This document shows positions 53,920 to 64,000 of a DNA stretch of 64,000 nucleotides, in pieces. Each line of letters begins with the position of its first letter. Positions within the stretch are counted from its first letter, which is position 1. The notes beneath the pieces were generated by a model. That model saw only the letters and a program-made list of their open reading frames with translations, made no database searches and was not told the origin of the DNA. The position numbers and the translations under genes are program-made. The stretch is from Odontesthes bonariensis. Taxonomy: Eukaryota; Chordata; Actinopteri; Atheriniformes; Atherinopsidae. The stretch spans positions 1,859,567-1,923,566 of the forward strand of contig NC_134511.1 of assembly GCF_027942865.1 (NCBI RefSeq). The letters run 5' to 3'.

Positions 53920-54010
53920 GATCAATCTTTATTTATGTAGCGCATTTCATACCACAGGCAACTGTGCTTTACATAAAGATATAGAAAAAATACAGGTAAA
54001 TAAAAACATC
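53920..54010 (-). mobile_element. Short LINE/SINE tail fragment
   Basis: CTTTATTTATGTAGCGCATT followed by TCATACCACAGGCAACTGTG is the reverse complement of a common fish retroposon 3' end. The GCATTTCATACCACAGGCAA block also occurs at 20696-20715. Confidence 0.5.
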
Positions 54011-54157
54011 AATCAGGTAACTTTAGCTTACAGTAGAATTGGTATAACATAGCAAAAGTAAATTTGGCTAATAGTAGGATTGGTATACTGTACAACAAGT
54101 TCCATCATTGTGAAAAAGGCTAAAAAACCCATTTATTTTTCTTTCCTTCTCTCTTAA

Positions 54158-54728
54158 CCCTTTGTGCACTCTTAACATTGTGTTTACTCCCCTTTTGTCC
54201 TACGGGTCAAAAATGAGCCGCCCTACCAAAGGCCCAAAATAAAGCAACTTAATTGAATTTTAAATCCAAAATCTATTTTGTATGATGAAACCACCTGTTA
54301 TTTATCTATTCAACTCAATTCAATACATTTTTTATCATGTGTGTATATATATATATATATTTTTTTTTTACCACAAACCAACTGTCAGTTGGACCAACAG
54401 TTTTCTTGTTTTCTCAGTTTTCTTTTACATAATAAAGGTTTATTATTGCTATTATAAATGTGAAGTAAAAAACAGTGAACTTTTTTCTGGTGTTTTAAAT
54501 GTTTTTATAATTCACGGGTCAAAAATGACCCATAAGACAATCTATGTACCCTAGTGGTGTACAGCCCACATGGAAACATAAACAAAAATAAAGTATGACT
54601 TTTTCTAATGATGGGGTCCCTTTAGGAAAAGTCATAACATTTCAAGTTGGAAAAAGATAGTTTAAGGTATTTTTTCTACAGCTAAACATGGTGGTGGGTC
54701 ACTTTTGACCCTCAAGACAACAGGAGGG
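54158..54728. mobile_element. piggyBac-like non-autonomous element
   Basis: TTAA at 54154-54157 and 54729-54732. Left end CCCTTTGTGCAC; right end read inward CCCTCCTGTTGTC. Internal inverted motifs GGGTCAAAAATGA near 54206 and TCACTTTTGACCC near 54700 are typical of this fish family. No transposase. Confidence 0.7.
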
Positions 54729-54732
54729 TTAA

Positions 54733-55619
54733 CAAATGCAAATAACCCAAACAGAAAATAAATTAACATTCAGTGCAAAAATATAATAAAATGTATGAAA
54801 CTGTGAACAGATAGAACATTTAAATAACCTAAATAATAATATTCTAACATTATTATATTGTAACAATAAAATAATTATGAACAGAATGATTTAACTCCCG
54901 CTTCTTTTGAAATAAAGATGGGAGCAGAGTTGGAGCTAAAACAGCAATCAGCTTTAAACATTTACTCAGAATAAGAGTTGTGTGGCATGGCTCCCTGTTT
55001 CCCATCTCAGTTCCTTCTGTTGGGACTAAAACATCCAGCGAACGATGGATGTTATGTTGGTGATAAACCTCAGAGCCCCGTCATACACAGCATTAAGAGA
55101 ACGTACAAAACATCACCAATAATCCGTAAACTTCTCTTTGAAGAGATTTATTCAACAAATCGTGGCCAGCTGAGCGAACTGAAAAGGCCCCGTGATCATT
55201 AGAATAAAAGGACTCGAATAAAGGGGTTTGGGTGAGGAAATAATCTGCTTTCTGTTATGATTTATCTATATTATTAAAGATGATATGATGCAGGCGGGGC
55301 TCAACATGTCTGATTTTACTGATAAAAACTGCTTTAATCCATAAAGACCTCAACAATGTGGTGATCAACATGTTATAAGCCTGACAAAAAAAGGTTTATA
55401 AGAAGTCTAGTTTCCTTTAAGACGAGCATCTACACCAACTTCTCCTCTTTCTCTGTCTTTATTTTTTCCATCTTTCTGTCCCACATCGTGAAAGTATATA
55501 TATATATATATACTGGCTGATCATGTGGAGATAAAATATACTTAGAAATGACTCCGACAGACTTTTCAGTTTAAGAATGTCGTGATATTAATCTTCCTCT
55601 GTCCAACTATTTTGTTTTA
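54733..55619. other. Spacer, no gene recognised
   Basis: AT-rich DNA with an (AT)n run at 55496-55512. An open stretch around 54978-55202 has no recognisable product. Confidence 0.5.
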
Positions 55620-56449
55620 CGCTAGTCGTCCATTGTTCCGTCAACGCAAGCCGCATCCAACGTATTCAGTTCATTTTCAATGAAATCCGGCCGATTGTTG
55701 TCGCCGTGCTTGCAAAGCATGCTGGGATTCCGGCACGGCGAGCGGGGGACCTGCGGCACGTCAAAAAGTTGGGCTCGCTCGAAGTTTATGCAAATTTGCC
55801 ACGGCAGACGTAGTGCGTTACCCAATGACAATAGACCATGTAGCTTTTTTTCCCTTTGTTTATTCACCCCTGAACGTTTCGGGTATTGCTCATGTCATTG
55901 CTATTGCGGGCAAAATGAACAGCAGCAGTGGCCAGAATGGCTGTGCTAAAACGATTATAGGCGAATAAACACACCTAAAACATCAGGCAATTGTGAGCAT
56001 CTCCACTTTTGCAGTAAAGTAATGACCATCAAGGAATAGAGGTTCAATCCAAAAGAACCAAATCACACCCATGGCCATGTTTTCACAAGATGTCTTGTTC
56101 ATGTTTCATTTTTAAATCAGAGAAAAGGTGCAGGGATAGGTGATGCAGCGAGAAGGAGATCTCCTGTGTCGCAGCAGCAGCACAATAGCAGCTCTCCTCG
56201 CTTGCAGATCCACATCCATGGTGCAATATGAAATAATGTTCCATTGCTGACGATTTATACACATTAATTTCCCTCCAAAACTCCGAAACTTCGGATAAAA
56301 TCACAAGTTATTTACTTTCCCCCGGAGCCATTCTACCGTATGTTCTATCTACAACTTCGTATACACGCCCACTGTAGTAGCAACACGGGGACACTAGGCA
56401 TCCAATCCGGCGAGTTAAGTTGACGTGACGGAACAATAGACGACTAGCG
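55620..56449. mobile_element. Harbinger-like MITE with TTA duplications
   Basis: Inverted ends CGCTAGTCGTCCATTGTTCC (left) and CGCTAGTCGTCTATTGTTCC (right, read inward), one mismatch in 20, continuing with GTCA. Flanked by TTA on both sides (55617-55619 and 56450-56452). A 3-bp TTA target fits PIF/Harbinger. 830 bp, no intact transposase. Confidence 0.8.
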
Positions 56450-56535
56450 TTAAACTCCAATAAAATGATGTTTTCACTGGATCTGACGATTAATTTGACT
56501 CTTATTGTTCAACCACATTATTTCTCCTTTTTATC

Positions 56536-56537
<2 letters not shown>

Positions 56538-56603
<66 letters not shown>
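56538..56603. repeat. (AT)n microsatellite
   Basis: About 33 uninterrupted AT units followed by an ATAATAATAA run, about 220 bp before the second H2B gene. Confidence 0.97.
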
Positions 56604-56606
<3 letters not shown>

Positions 56607-56617
56607 ATAATTTATAA

Positions 56618-57199
<582 letters not shown>

Positions 57200-57226
57200 C
57201 CAGCTCTGCTGCACCAACAACCCAAC

Positions 57227-57242
57227 GGCTCTTCTAAGAGCC
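57227..57242 (+). promoter_or_regulatory. Histone 3' stem-loop (H2B copy 2)
   Basis: GGCTCTTCTAAGAGCC, the same as for H2B copy 1. Confidence 0.97.
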
Positions 57243-57342
57243 ACCCACCCAGCCCTGAGAGCTCACTATCCTGCTGTCATACTTTGATGGATGTCAATGA
57301 TGTGTATCTATCAATCGAGAACGATGCAGGGAAAATTAGCTG

Positions 57343-57910
57343 TATTTAAATCAAATTTATTTATAGCACATTGAATTGTTTGTATACGTAAAGTGCTTCA
57401 CAGAATATAAAAGCATTGCAGCAGGGAGTGGAAGAAGCATTAAAATTACACAAAAGAATATAAAGAGAAACAAATAAAATCATTTAAATGAATTTAAAAA
57501 CGAGCAACAGTCCAGATAAGTTCAAAGATATCGTGCAGATTTCATGCATAGACACATGAGAACAGAAATGTTTCTAACCTGGATTTAAAAATGTCTCCAT
57601 TTGGTGAAAGTTTAATCTCCACTGGCAGTTTGTTCCACTTGTTTGCAGCATAACAGCTAAATGCTGCTTCTCCATGTTTAGTCTGGACTCTGGACTGGAC
57701 CAGCTGACCTGAGTCCTTGGATCTAAGAGCTCTGCTGGCTTTATATTCTCTGAACAGATCACAGATGGAAACCATCAGCAGGCTTTTAAAATCTATTCTG
57801 TGACTGACCGAAGTAAAGATTTTAAAATTAGTATTATTAATCTCATCTCTTAAATGTTTATTTAAAAAGTAATTGGTGATGTATCCCAGAAGCAGCAGCA
57901 ATGTGCAAAT
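57343..57910 (-). mobile_element. L2/CR1-type LINE C-terminal fragment and 3' UTR
   Basis: The minus-strand frame contains QSRVQTKHGEAAFSCYAANK and WNKLPVEIKLS, the conserved C-terminus of fish LINE ORF2 proteins. It is followed by 3' UTR ending near 57343 (ATAAATTTGATTT on the minus strand). 5'-truncated. Confidence 0.75.
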
Positions 57911-58869
57911 TACATTTAATGTCTAATTTAAAGCATAAATACACTTAGTTTACTGAAGGAAAATCATGAACAATGTACATGTTGAATAAATTATGTTGTT
58001 ACAGCTTTAGCTGTAGCTCTAATTCCTAAAAGGAGGAGCACAAGGTTTAGTTTTCAATTCTGTACGTTGATGAAGAGAAGACAAATTCTAAGTTAGTGAC
58101 GTGTTGGCTACAAAGTCAGAAATAAAATGTTGCTTATTTTGCACCCCGTGCACACATTCATCAGCCATTAGCGATCAAAGACAAACAGGAACAAGTGTAT
58201 TGATTATGAGATCAAGTTTATATTTATGCATTTAGCAGACACTTTTATCCAAAGCGACTTACAATTGATACAATTTCAAATTCAAATATTTACAATTGTT
58301 GGTCTTTAAGTCAGTAATAATATAGTGCTCTTGTATTCTCCGCATATGTTCTTCGGCGGCATCCCACGTTGTAACCATCCACACCCCGTAAAATAACATC
58401 TCCATGAACTGCATATACAATTGCAAAAACGAGTCCTCAAGGTGATTTTTTTGCTGATTGTATGGAAGAGCTATATGGCTGATATATGTGTAATATATGG
58501 AAGAGTTATATGGCTGTTATATGTGCAATGTTGTGTATAGTGCCTTGTGTTTTTTGTATTGATATTGCTACTTGACACCTGAATTTCCTTCGGGATTAAT
58601 AAATAGTACTCTATTCTACTCTACCTAACTCTATTTAACCCTACCTCCGACGCATGGCTTGTGCCTACGTCATTGTGCACGCCCAGCATTTTATGTGTTT
58701 CGTGTGACGCTCTGCCTCTAGGCAACTCCCCCGGAACTCGGCTTCAGGCGACACGGGTCACCAACACGCCAAGCGTTCACATTGCTCGACGCGGGTCGAA
58801 GGTGCAATTTGGACCCGCTAAGGTAGCGGGTCGCAGTGTGAAAGGGGCTGATGAAAGACGGATTTTATA
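57911..58869. other. Spacer with retroposon tails
   Basis: 58222-58275 (ATGCATTTAGCAGACACTTT, CCAAAGCGACTTACA) is a widespread fish SINE/LINE-tail motif. 58540-58640 (TTTCCTTCGGGATTAATAAA then CTATTCTACTCTA) is a plus-strand LINE 3' end. 58740-58860 has GC-rich sequence of unknown origin. No gene. Confidence 0.55.
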
Positions 58870-59275
58870 TTTATTTCCATGTTAAAACCCACAGCAGCCA
58901 TTTGTTCCTTCATCTCTACGGTTCCAGCAGAAGATGGAGGAGATTCTGCTTCTTGTTACGGTTCAACTTTGGACATTTTCTTGTGGGAACACAACCTGGG
59001 AGTGCACCTGGACAACGGACTGAACTGGAGGACCAACACCGATGCCGTCTACAAGAAGGGGATGAGCCGACTGTATTTTCTGAGGAAGCTGAGATCCTTC
59101 CTCCCACCCATCCTCTCCACCAGCTGCTGGTTGGACAGCAGAGCTCCTTTTCCAACAGGCTCATCCAGCTCACACAAGGACCGATTCAGGAAATCCTTCC
59201 TACCAGCAGCCATCACCATCTACAACACCTCCCCTCTGGCTGGAAGAGAACTTCAAGCTCAACAGGCATGAAGTC
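58870..59275 (+). pseudogene. L2-like LINE fragment with internal deletion
   Basis: The plus-strand frame reads [35 protein letters not shown], then jumps to DRFRKSFLPAAITIYN, matching the corresponding segments of the LINE at 13171-15702 with the intervening region deleted. Stops close the other parts. Confidence 0.75.
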
Positions 59276-60600
59276 TCTCCTAAAAACAATAACAATAACA
59301 ATTTGCACAACTGCTCATTTTGCATTTATAACATTTGCACAAGTATCATCATAGTACAATATAATGTAAATTATCCATCCATCCATCCATTCTGTTATAT
59401 CTTCATTAATTACTAACAATCCAAGATGTTTAGTCTGTTGATATTTGTTCCGCTGGCTTTAGTTTCCTTCAAACCAAGAAGCATATTTTTTATAAAGTGA
59501 ATGATTAACTTTGTGCTTCTGATGCCCTGAAACTGCTCTTTTTCATTTCTATACATCAGAAATCCTTCAGGGACTTTCTGCTTTGTTCCCAAAATAAACT
59601 TTGGATCATTATTTATTTATTAAGATCAATATAGTTTTTAGTTTGAAGGGAGCAAAGTTACTAAAATCAAGAGTTTAGGAACCATTTAGCTTTATAATCA
59701 GAGTTTTTATTCTTCCATTTCTCAACTTCTCACACTCGTTTAGCTCTTTTCTTTCTACCCAGACACCGAGGAACTTAACTCCCGTCGCAGCGTGGACATC
59801 AGTGGCTGTATTGTTGGCTTCTAAACTCATCAACACTCCGTCCGCCTTATCCTGCTTCAGTTTGGGAGCCGAAGCCTTTTTATATTGAGCTATTTTACAT
59901 TTCAAAGCATCCATCTCAGTCTGATCTCCAGTTTTAGCAACATGCGCAAAGGCAGCCGCCTTTTATATGGTCATCATGTGTTCTTTTAATTAAAGGGACG
60001 ATTGCCCTCAATAACATTAACCCGAACTGTGGACTCAACATACAGTTACAGATGTTAAAATAATGGATTATCTGATGGATCCCCTTTATGTGGATGTAAC
60101 TGTGTTAGCTAATGAATCTGTGTGGGGGAACAGCTTCACTAACATTTAACCTCATGTCTTTTTACAAGACAAAAAGAAGCATTTTATTTTTATCTGAAGG
60201 TGTCGGTGACCATCATTATTGTGTTTTAGGCGTAATTATTGATTAATGTGTGTTTAGAGGAGACAGGAAGTCTGTTCCTGAGGATCATCTGTGACAGGAA
60301 TATCCGCCCCGAGCAGCAGCAGCGACCGTGTGTTTACTTCCAGCCAAAACTTCCTCCGTTACAACTCAACAAATCCCCGCAGATCCACCATTTCGTCTTA
60401 ATTCTGTCCACAGATGTCTCTGCTAACGGGAACATCGCTCTTATATCCCGTACAAAGCGCTTTTAGACGTTTTAGGAGACGAAATGTGGAGAAAACTCGC
60501 TGCGAGCCGCTCCAAGTGACCGAGTATCGGAGCGGTTTGAAGCCTCCTGGAACCGAGAGAAAAAGTCCTGGAAGCCGAACGTGAGCTCAGTGTGGAGGGA
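59276..60600. other. Spacer before H1
   Basis: A (CCAT)n stretch at 59371-59391. A minus-strand open frame at 59675-59914 (contains GVKFLGVWVERKEL) may be a decayed LINE fragment but is not assignable. No gene. Confidence 0.5.
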
Positions 60601-60619
60601 CGAGGGTTTCCCTCCTGCT

Positions 60620-60691
60620 CCAATCGGACTTGTGTCGGAAAACGTTGGTTTTGGGGGGATTTAGCGTGGAAAACGCGGCGGAGAAAACACA
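60620..60691 (+). promoter_or_regulatory. H1 promoter elements (CCAAT and AAACACA H1 box)
   Basis: CCAAT at 60620-60624 and AAACACA at 60685-60691 lie 200 and 130 nt upstream of the H1 ATG. The AAACACA box is specific to replication-dependent H1 promoters, although the order here (CCAAT distal) is the reverse of the classic arrangement. Confidence 0.55.
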
Positions 60692-60819
60692 AGTGTGGCC
60701 GCATTCGAGGCGGCGGCAGAGCGGCAGAGTGCGTTGCCTCTCCACGGTTCTCATGTGTGTAATAAGTCCCGCCTCCTGCTCTGAGCTCGAGACGTTCAGT
60801 TGAACAGCGACACGCAAAC

Positions 60820-61449
60820 ATGGCAGAAGAAGCTCCAGCAGCCGCGCCGGCCAAAGCCCCGGCTAAAGCCCCGGCCAAGTCCCCGAAGAAGAAGGCCGCT
60901 CCCCGGGCCGCCAAGGACGGACCCAGCCTCTCCAAGCTCATCGTGGCCGCCGTGGCCGAGTCCAAGGAGCGCAAGGGCATGTCTCTGGCGGCGCTCAAAA
61001 AGATGCTGGCCGGGAACGGCGTCGACGTCACCAAGTCCAACAAACGGATCAACACCGCCGTCACCAAGCTGGTCACCGCCGGCACCCTGAGTCAGACCAA
61101 GGGCACGGGGGCCTCCGGATCCTTCAAGCTGGCCAAGAAGGAGCCCAAAGCCGCCAAACCGGTGAAGAAGGTGGTGAAGAAGAAGGCTCCCGTTAGAGCC
61201 AAGAAGCCCGCCGCCAAGAAGACCACCGCGGCCAAGAAGCCCGCCGCCAAGAAACCCGCAGCAGCGGCCAAGAAGTCCCCGAAGAAGGCTCCGGCCAAGA
61301 AAGCCGCCGCCGCCGCCAAAAAGCCCGCAGCAGCCAAGAAGAGCCCCAAGAAGCCCGCCGCTAAGAAGCCCAAAGCGGCCAAAGCCAAGAAGCCCGCAGC
61401 CAAGAAAACTGCCGCCAAGAAGCCCGCAGCCAGGAAGGCCAAGAAGTAA
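60820..61449 (+). CDS. h1: Linker histone H1
   Basis: 209 residues, intronless. It has an Ala/Pro/Lys N-terminal tail ([17 protein letters not shown]), a winged-helix globular domain (about residues 34-106, from [20 protein letters not shown] to GASGSFKL), and a Lys/Ala/Pro C-terminal tail with several SPKK-type sites targeted by cyclin-dependent kinases. It binds linker DNA at the nucleosome dyad. It lies last in the cluster and is followed by the histone stem-loop, so it is a replication-dependent somatic-type H1. Confidence 0.98.
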   Translation: MAEEAPAAAPAKAPAKAPAKSPKKKAAPRAAKDGPSLSKLIVAAVAESKERKGMSLAALKKMLAGNGVDVTKSNKRINTAVTKLVTAGTLSQTKGTGASGSFKLAKKEPKAAKPVKKVVKKKAPVRAKKPAAKKTTAAKKPAAKKPAAAAKKSPKKAPAKKAAAAAKKPAAAKKSPKKPAAKKPKAAKAKKPAAKKTAAKKPAARKAKK

Positions 61450-61482
61450 ACGGCCCCGAAACGCAATAACACCCCGAACAAA

Positions 61483-61498
61483 GGCTCTTCTAAGAGCC
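61483..61498 (+). promoter_or_regulatory. Histone 3' stem-loop (H1)
   Basis: GGCTCTTCTAAGAGCC, preceded by ACAAA and followed by ACCACA. Confidence 0.97.
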
Positions 61499-62688
61499 AC
61501 CACAGCCTCCGCTAAAGAGCCCAATCCTCCTTTACACACACAGACACCACAGCAGCTCACATTAAACCCTGCAAAATATTTTTATGTAATACACTAAGTT
61601 ATTCATTTATTATTACAAATGTTTTAGCTGTACTGATTTATCATCACTTTGCTCCACTTAATCATTATTCTCACACATCTGCCTTCCGCTTTAAGGCTCA
61701 AACTCATCTCAGACACTCACTTTCACACATATTAAAGACTAAAGTAAACAAATAGTCATACAGAAAACACAATATGAACAGGAAAATAAGCAAATAAAAC
61801 TGCTTCTCAGGCTCTGTTAGTGTCCCAGCCTCTCGCTCGCATTCACAAGTAGTCTTTCCTTTACACACATCCATCCATATCAGGCTGTTTACAACACTTT
61901 CAACTTTAATAAACTTTCTTTCTTCACTGAATTACCTCAGAATGGTACAGAAGACTATTAGGGCCAGGCATAAGACAAAATATTTTATATATTGATATAA
62001 TATTAATAGAATATTTTGCCTGTCGAGAATGAAGTTGACACTGAAGTCGAATTTTCGAGAAAACGACAGGCAAAATATTAATGTACTCTTACGTAGAATG
62101 GCCCAGAAACTCAGCACCGCCCGCTTTCAGAGACCCATCATCTGCTGCTGATTAAAGGAAAAACTCTCCACATTCAGCAGGAATTGCTGCACAAACACAG
62201 CAGGAATGTGCGCTCACGTCTCATTACATCATCTCACGAACATTCAACCTCATCCTGGAATCCGCCTCTGATCACGGAACTGACGGCTTTTCCTGAGTCC
62301 TCAACCACTTTTCCTCCATCTTTCCTTCACCTCCTCAAATTTTACATCCGGCTCAACAAAAAGAGTAAAATATTTCTTCTCTTTCATCCCACCCTCAACT
62401 CTTTGCCAATCTGACAGCTGTTAAAGGATAAAGTACATTATTACAGGAACAACATCATCAAAGTTCACGCTCTTCATTTCCTGATCAACAAACTCCGAGA
62501 CGAGGCCACCTAACATCTGAATTCTGTTGTTTCACATCACATCAGGATCAGAATCAGTAATAATTCCTGCTGAACTTTCACTCACTTCATATTAAATCAG
62601 CAGTATTTTTAATGCTTCAGATAATTATGAAGTATGTGAAGGATGGTGTGACCACAGCTAACAGATGGGCCAGATGTTGTTCTCCACA
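61499..62688. other. Spacer between H1 and tRNA
   Basis: AT-rich, with one perfect 16-bp inverted repeat (62010-62025 and 62064-62079). No gene recognised. Confidence 0.55.
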
Positions 62689-62760
62689 GCGTTGGTGGTA
62701 TAGTGGTTAGCATAGCTGCCTTCCAAGCAGTTGACCCGGGTTCGATTCCCGGCCAACGCA
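62689..62760 (+). tRNA. tRNA-Gly (anticodon TCC)
   Basis: 72 nt folding as a cloverleaf: acceptor stem GCGTTGG/CCAACGC with discriminator A, A box TGGTATAGTGG, anticodon arm CTGCCTTCCAAGCAG (anticodon TCC), B box GGTTCGATTCC. No intron and no encoded CCA. A T-run follows 6 nt downstream. Confidence 0.97.
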
Positions 62761-62766
62761 GCTGAC

Positions 62767-62774
62767 TTTTTTTT
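62767..62774 (+). terminator. RNA polymerase III terminator
   Basis: Eight consecutive T residues just downstream of the tRNA-Gly gene. Confidence 0.9.
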
Positions 62775-62807
62775 AAAGATGAGATCTTGGGCTGATAACA
62801 CATCAGT

Positions 62808-63205
62808 CAGGGCCGGCGCCAGCCATTTGGGTGGCCTAAGCACAAATACATTGTGGTGCCCCCCCCCCCCCCCGAAAATAGACATCAATTCAGTAATTGT
62901 CTGTACGTTTCTCTTTATTTCCAAAATAACTTTGCATTAACATGTAATTAAATGAGCAACATGTGCACAACCACAGCAGACAAAATGTCACTTGCTGATG
63001 GCCTCACTCTGCCAGAAGTGGTGCTTGTGGGCTGTGTTGTATCCGTACCTAAACTCCAAGTTGATGGTTGTTGGTCAGGGCTGGGTGCTGTTGCAGAGTC
63101 TGCACAGATTGGTGGTTGATGATGTGTGCTTGAGCTGCTGGTGGATAGTTCAACATCTAAATCTTCCTCCTGGTCTTGAGGAGCTCCTTGCACATGTCTA
63201 AGCAT
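62808..63205 (-). mobile_element. Partial hAT-like element
   Basis: CAGGGCCGGCGCCAGCC at 62808 looks like a hAT terminus and is followed by a run of 17 C (about 62858-62874). The minus-strand frame 62948-63205 (contains QGAPQDQEEDLDVELSTSSS) resembles the acidic N-terminal region of a hAT or zinc-finger transposase, but this is weak. No matching right terminus before the window end. Confidence 0.4.
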
Positions 63206-64000
63206 TGACCCTGCATTCAGAAATACAAAAAAAAAAAAATGCTCAAGAATTGTACACTGAAATACAGTTTTGCAACTTGATTAAAATATAATTACATATT
63301 AATTGCAGGTCTATGTAAGCCTATGTGTAAATCACTGGTACATGACAACATTTACAACTATTTTACCTTTAAAGACAATGACTGATGGCTCACAATATTA
63401 AAAAAAAATCTACATCATTTGAAAACTATGAATGTGAAGGGCCCTCCCTTCACATTCATAGTTGGATCGTTGGATAGTTGGATCTACATAACCAAGATTA
63501 TTTTCTTTCAAATTGTAGTTTCACCTGCACATGTTGCCCTTGGCCTATGAACTTCTCGAAAATGTCGGCATCTAACAACTACTAAAGTTGATGAACGCCC
63601 GTCTAATTTGGCTTAACACATCTCCTTCAGTTGCAAGCTTTCTCAGAGTTTATGATAAAACAAATCATAAACCAGGAGCCGTTTTCCATTCATCAACTCA
63701 TTATTTGAAAGTATCATCTGTAGCATTACTTTTTCCACTCCAGTAGCCTACACAAGCATACTCGTTGGTGGTTCACAGTACACATGCACAACGTAGGCTA
63801 CATAACAGACGCTAAATAAACGTCCTGAAATGCAGTCGGCCTATATAAGTAAACTTGGCTGATACTTGGCTGACGACTTCTGATGGCTAAAAGAACGGCA
63901 AGCACCGATTGCTAACTGAAAGCAGCAGAGTGACCATAATGAATTGCATTCAATAATCAATATATATATATCAATAACCTGAAATAACTAGCTAACCAGC
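63206..64000. other. Window end, no gene recognised
   Basis: AT-rich DNA containing a near-perfect palindrome at 63424-63463 and little else. Confidence 0.5.

Noticed and set aside
54978-55202. 74-codon plus-strand frame in the histone spacer
   Set aside because: No splice context, no recognised motif, and lies in AT-rich spacer DNA.

Overview
The window reads as ray-finned (teleost) fish nuclear DNA. The evidence is an intron-rich vertebrate adam9 gene, canonical GT-AG splicing, replication-dependent histone genes with 3' stem-loops, and a dense set of fish-type transposons (L2/Rex1-like and L1/Tx1-like LINEs, hAT, piggyBac-like, Harbinger-like and Tc1/mariner). No genus can be named from the sequence alone.

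Positions 1-2.1 kb hold two unidentified coding-like exons (a minus-strand terminal exon at 65-222 and a plus-strand exon at 1135-1293) and two minisatellites. Positions 2380-40369 (minus strand) are one gene, adam9. I traced 24 exons with in-phase splice junctions summing to 2433 nt (810 residues plus stop). They cover signal peptide, prodomain with cysteine switch, furin site, zinc metalloprotease, disintegrin, cysteine-rich region, EGF-like module, transmembrane segment and proline-rich tail. Its introns are packed with tandem arrays (unit lengths 12, 19, 34, 34, 48, 51, 52 and 124 bp, plus a TAGTA-rich array), roughly 10 kb in total, and with transposons. The most notable transposon is a 2.5-kb Tc1/mariner-type element (26518-29059) with TA duplications, matching terminal inverted repeats and an uninterrupted 403-residue, two-intron DD35E transposase.

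From about 40.8 to 49 kb, upstream of adam9, the sequence is gene-poor. It holds a truncated L1-like LINE ending about 440 bp from adam9 exon 1, AT-rich DNA, and a nested stack: a piggyBac remnant carrying a hAT element that itself carries a TTAA-flanked MITE.

From 49.2 to 61.5 kb there is a replication-dependent histone cluster, all genes on the plus strand: H4, H2B, H3.2, a second near-identical H2B, and H1. Each is intronless and followed by the conserved 16-nt stem-loop. No H2A gene is in the window. A tRNA-Gly(TCC) gene with a Pol III T-run terminator lies at 62689-62760. The last 1.2 kb holds part of a hAT-like element and a near-perfect 40-bp palindrome.

Functionally there are two unrelated neighbours: a membrane sheddase gene whose introns have been colonised by repeats, and an S-phase chromatin gene cluster. 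No operon-like or defence-type system is present. All assignments come from reading the sequence and recalling family hallmarks; no database search was run.
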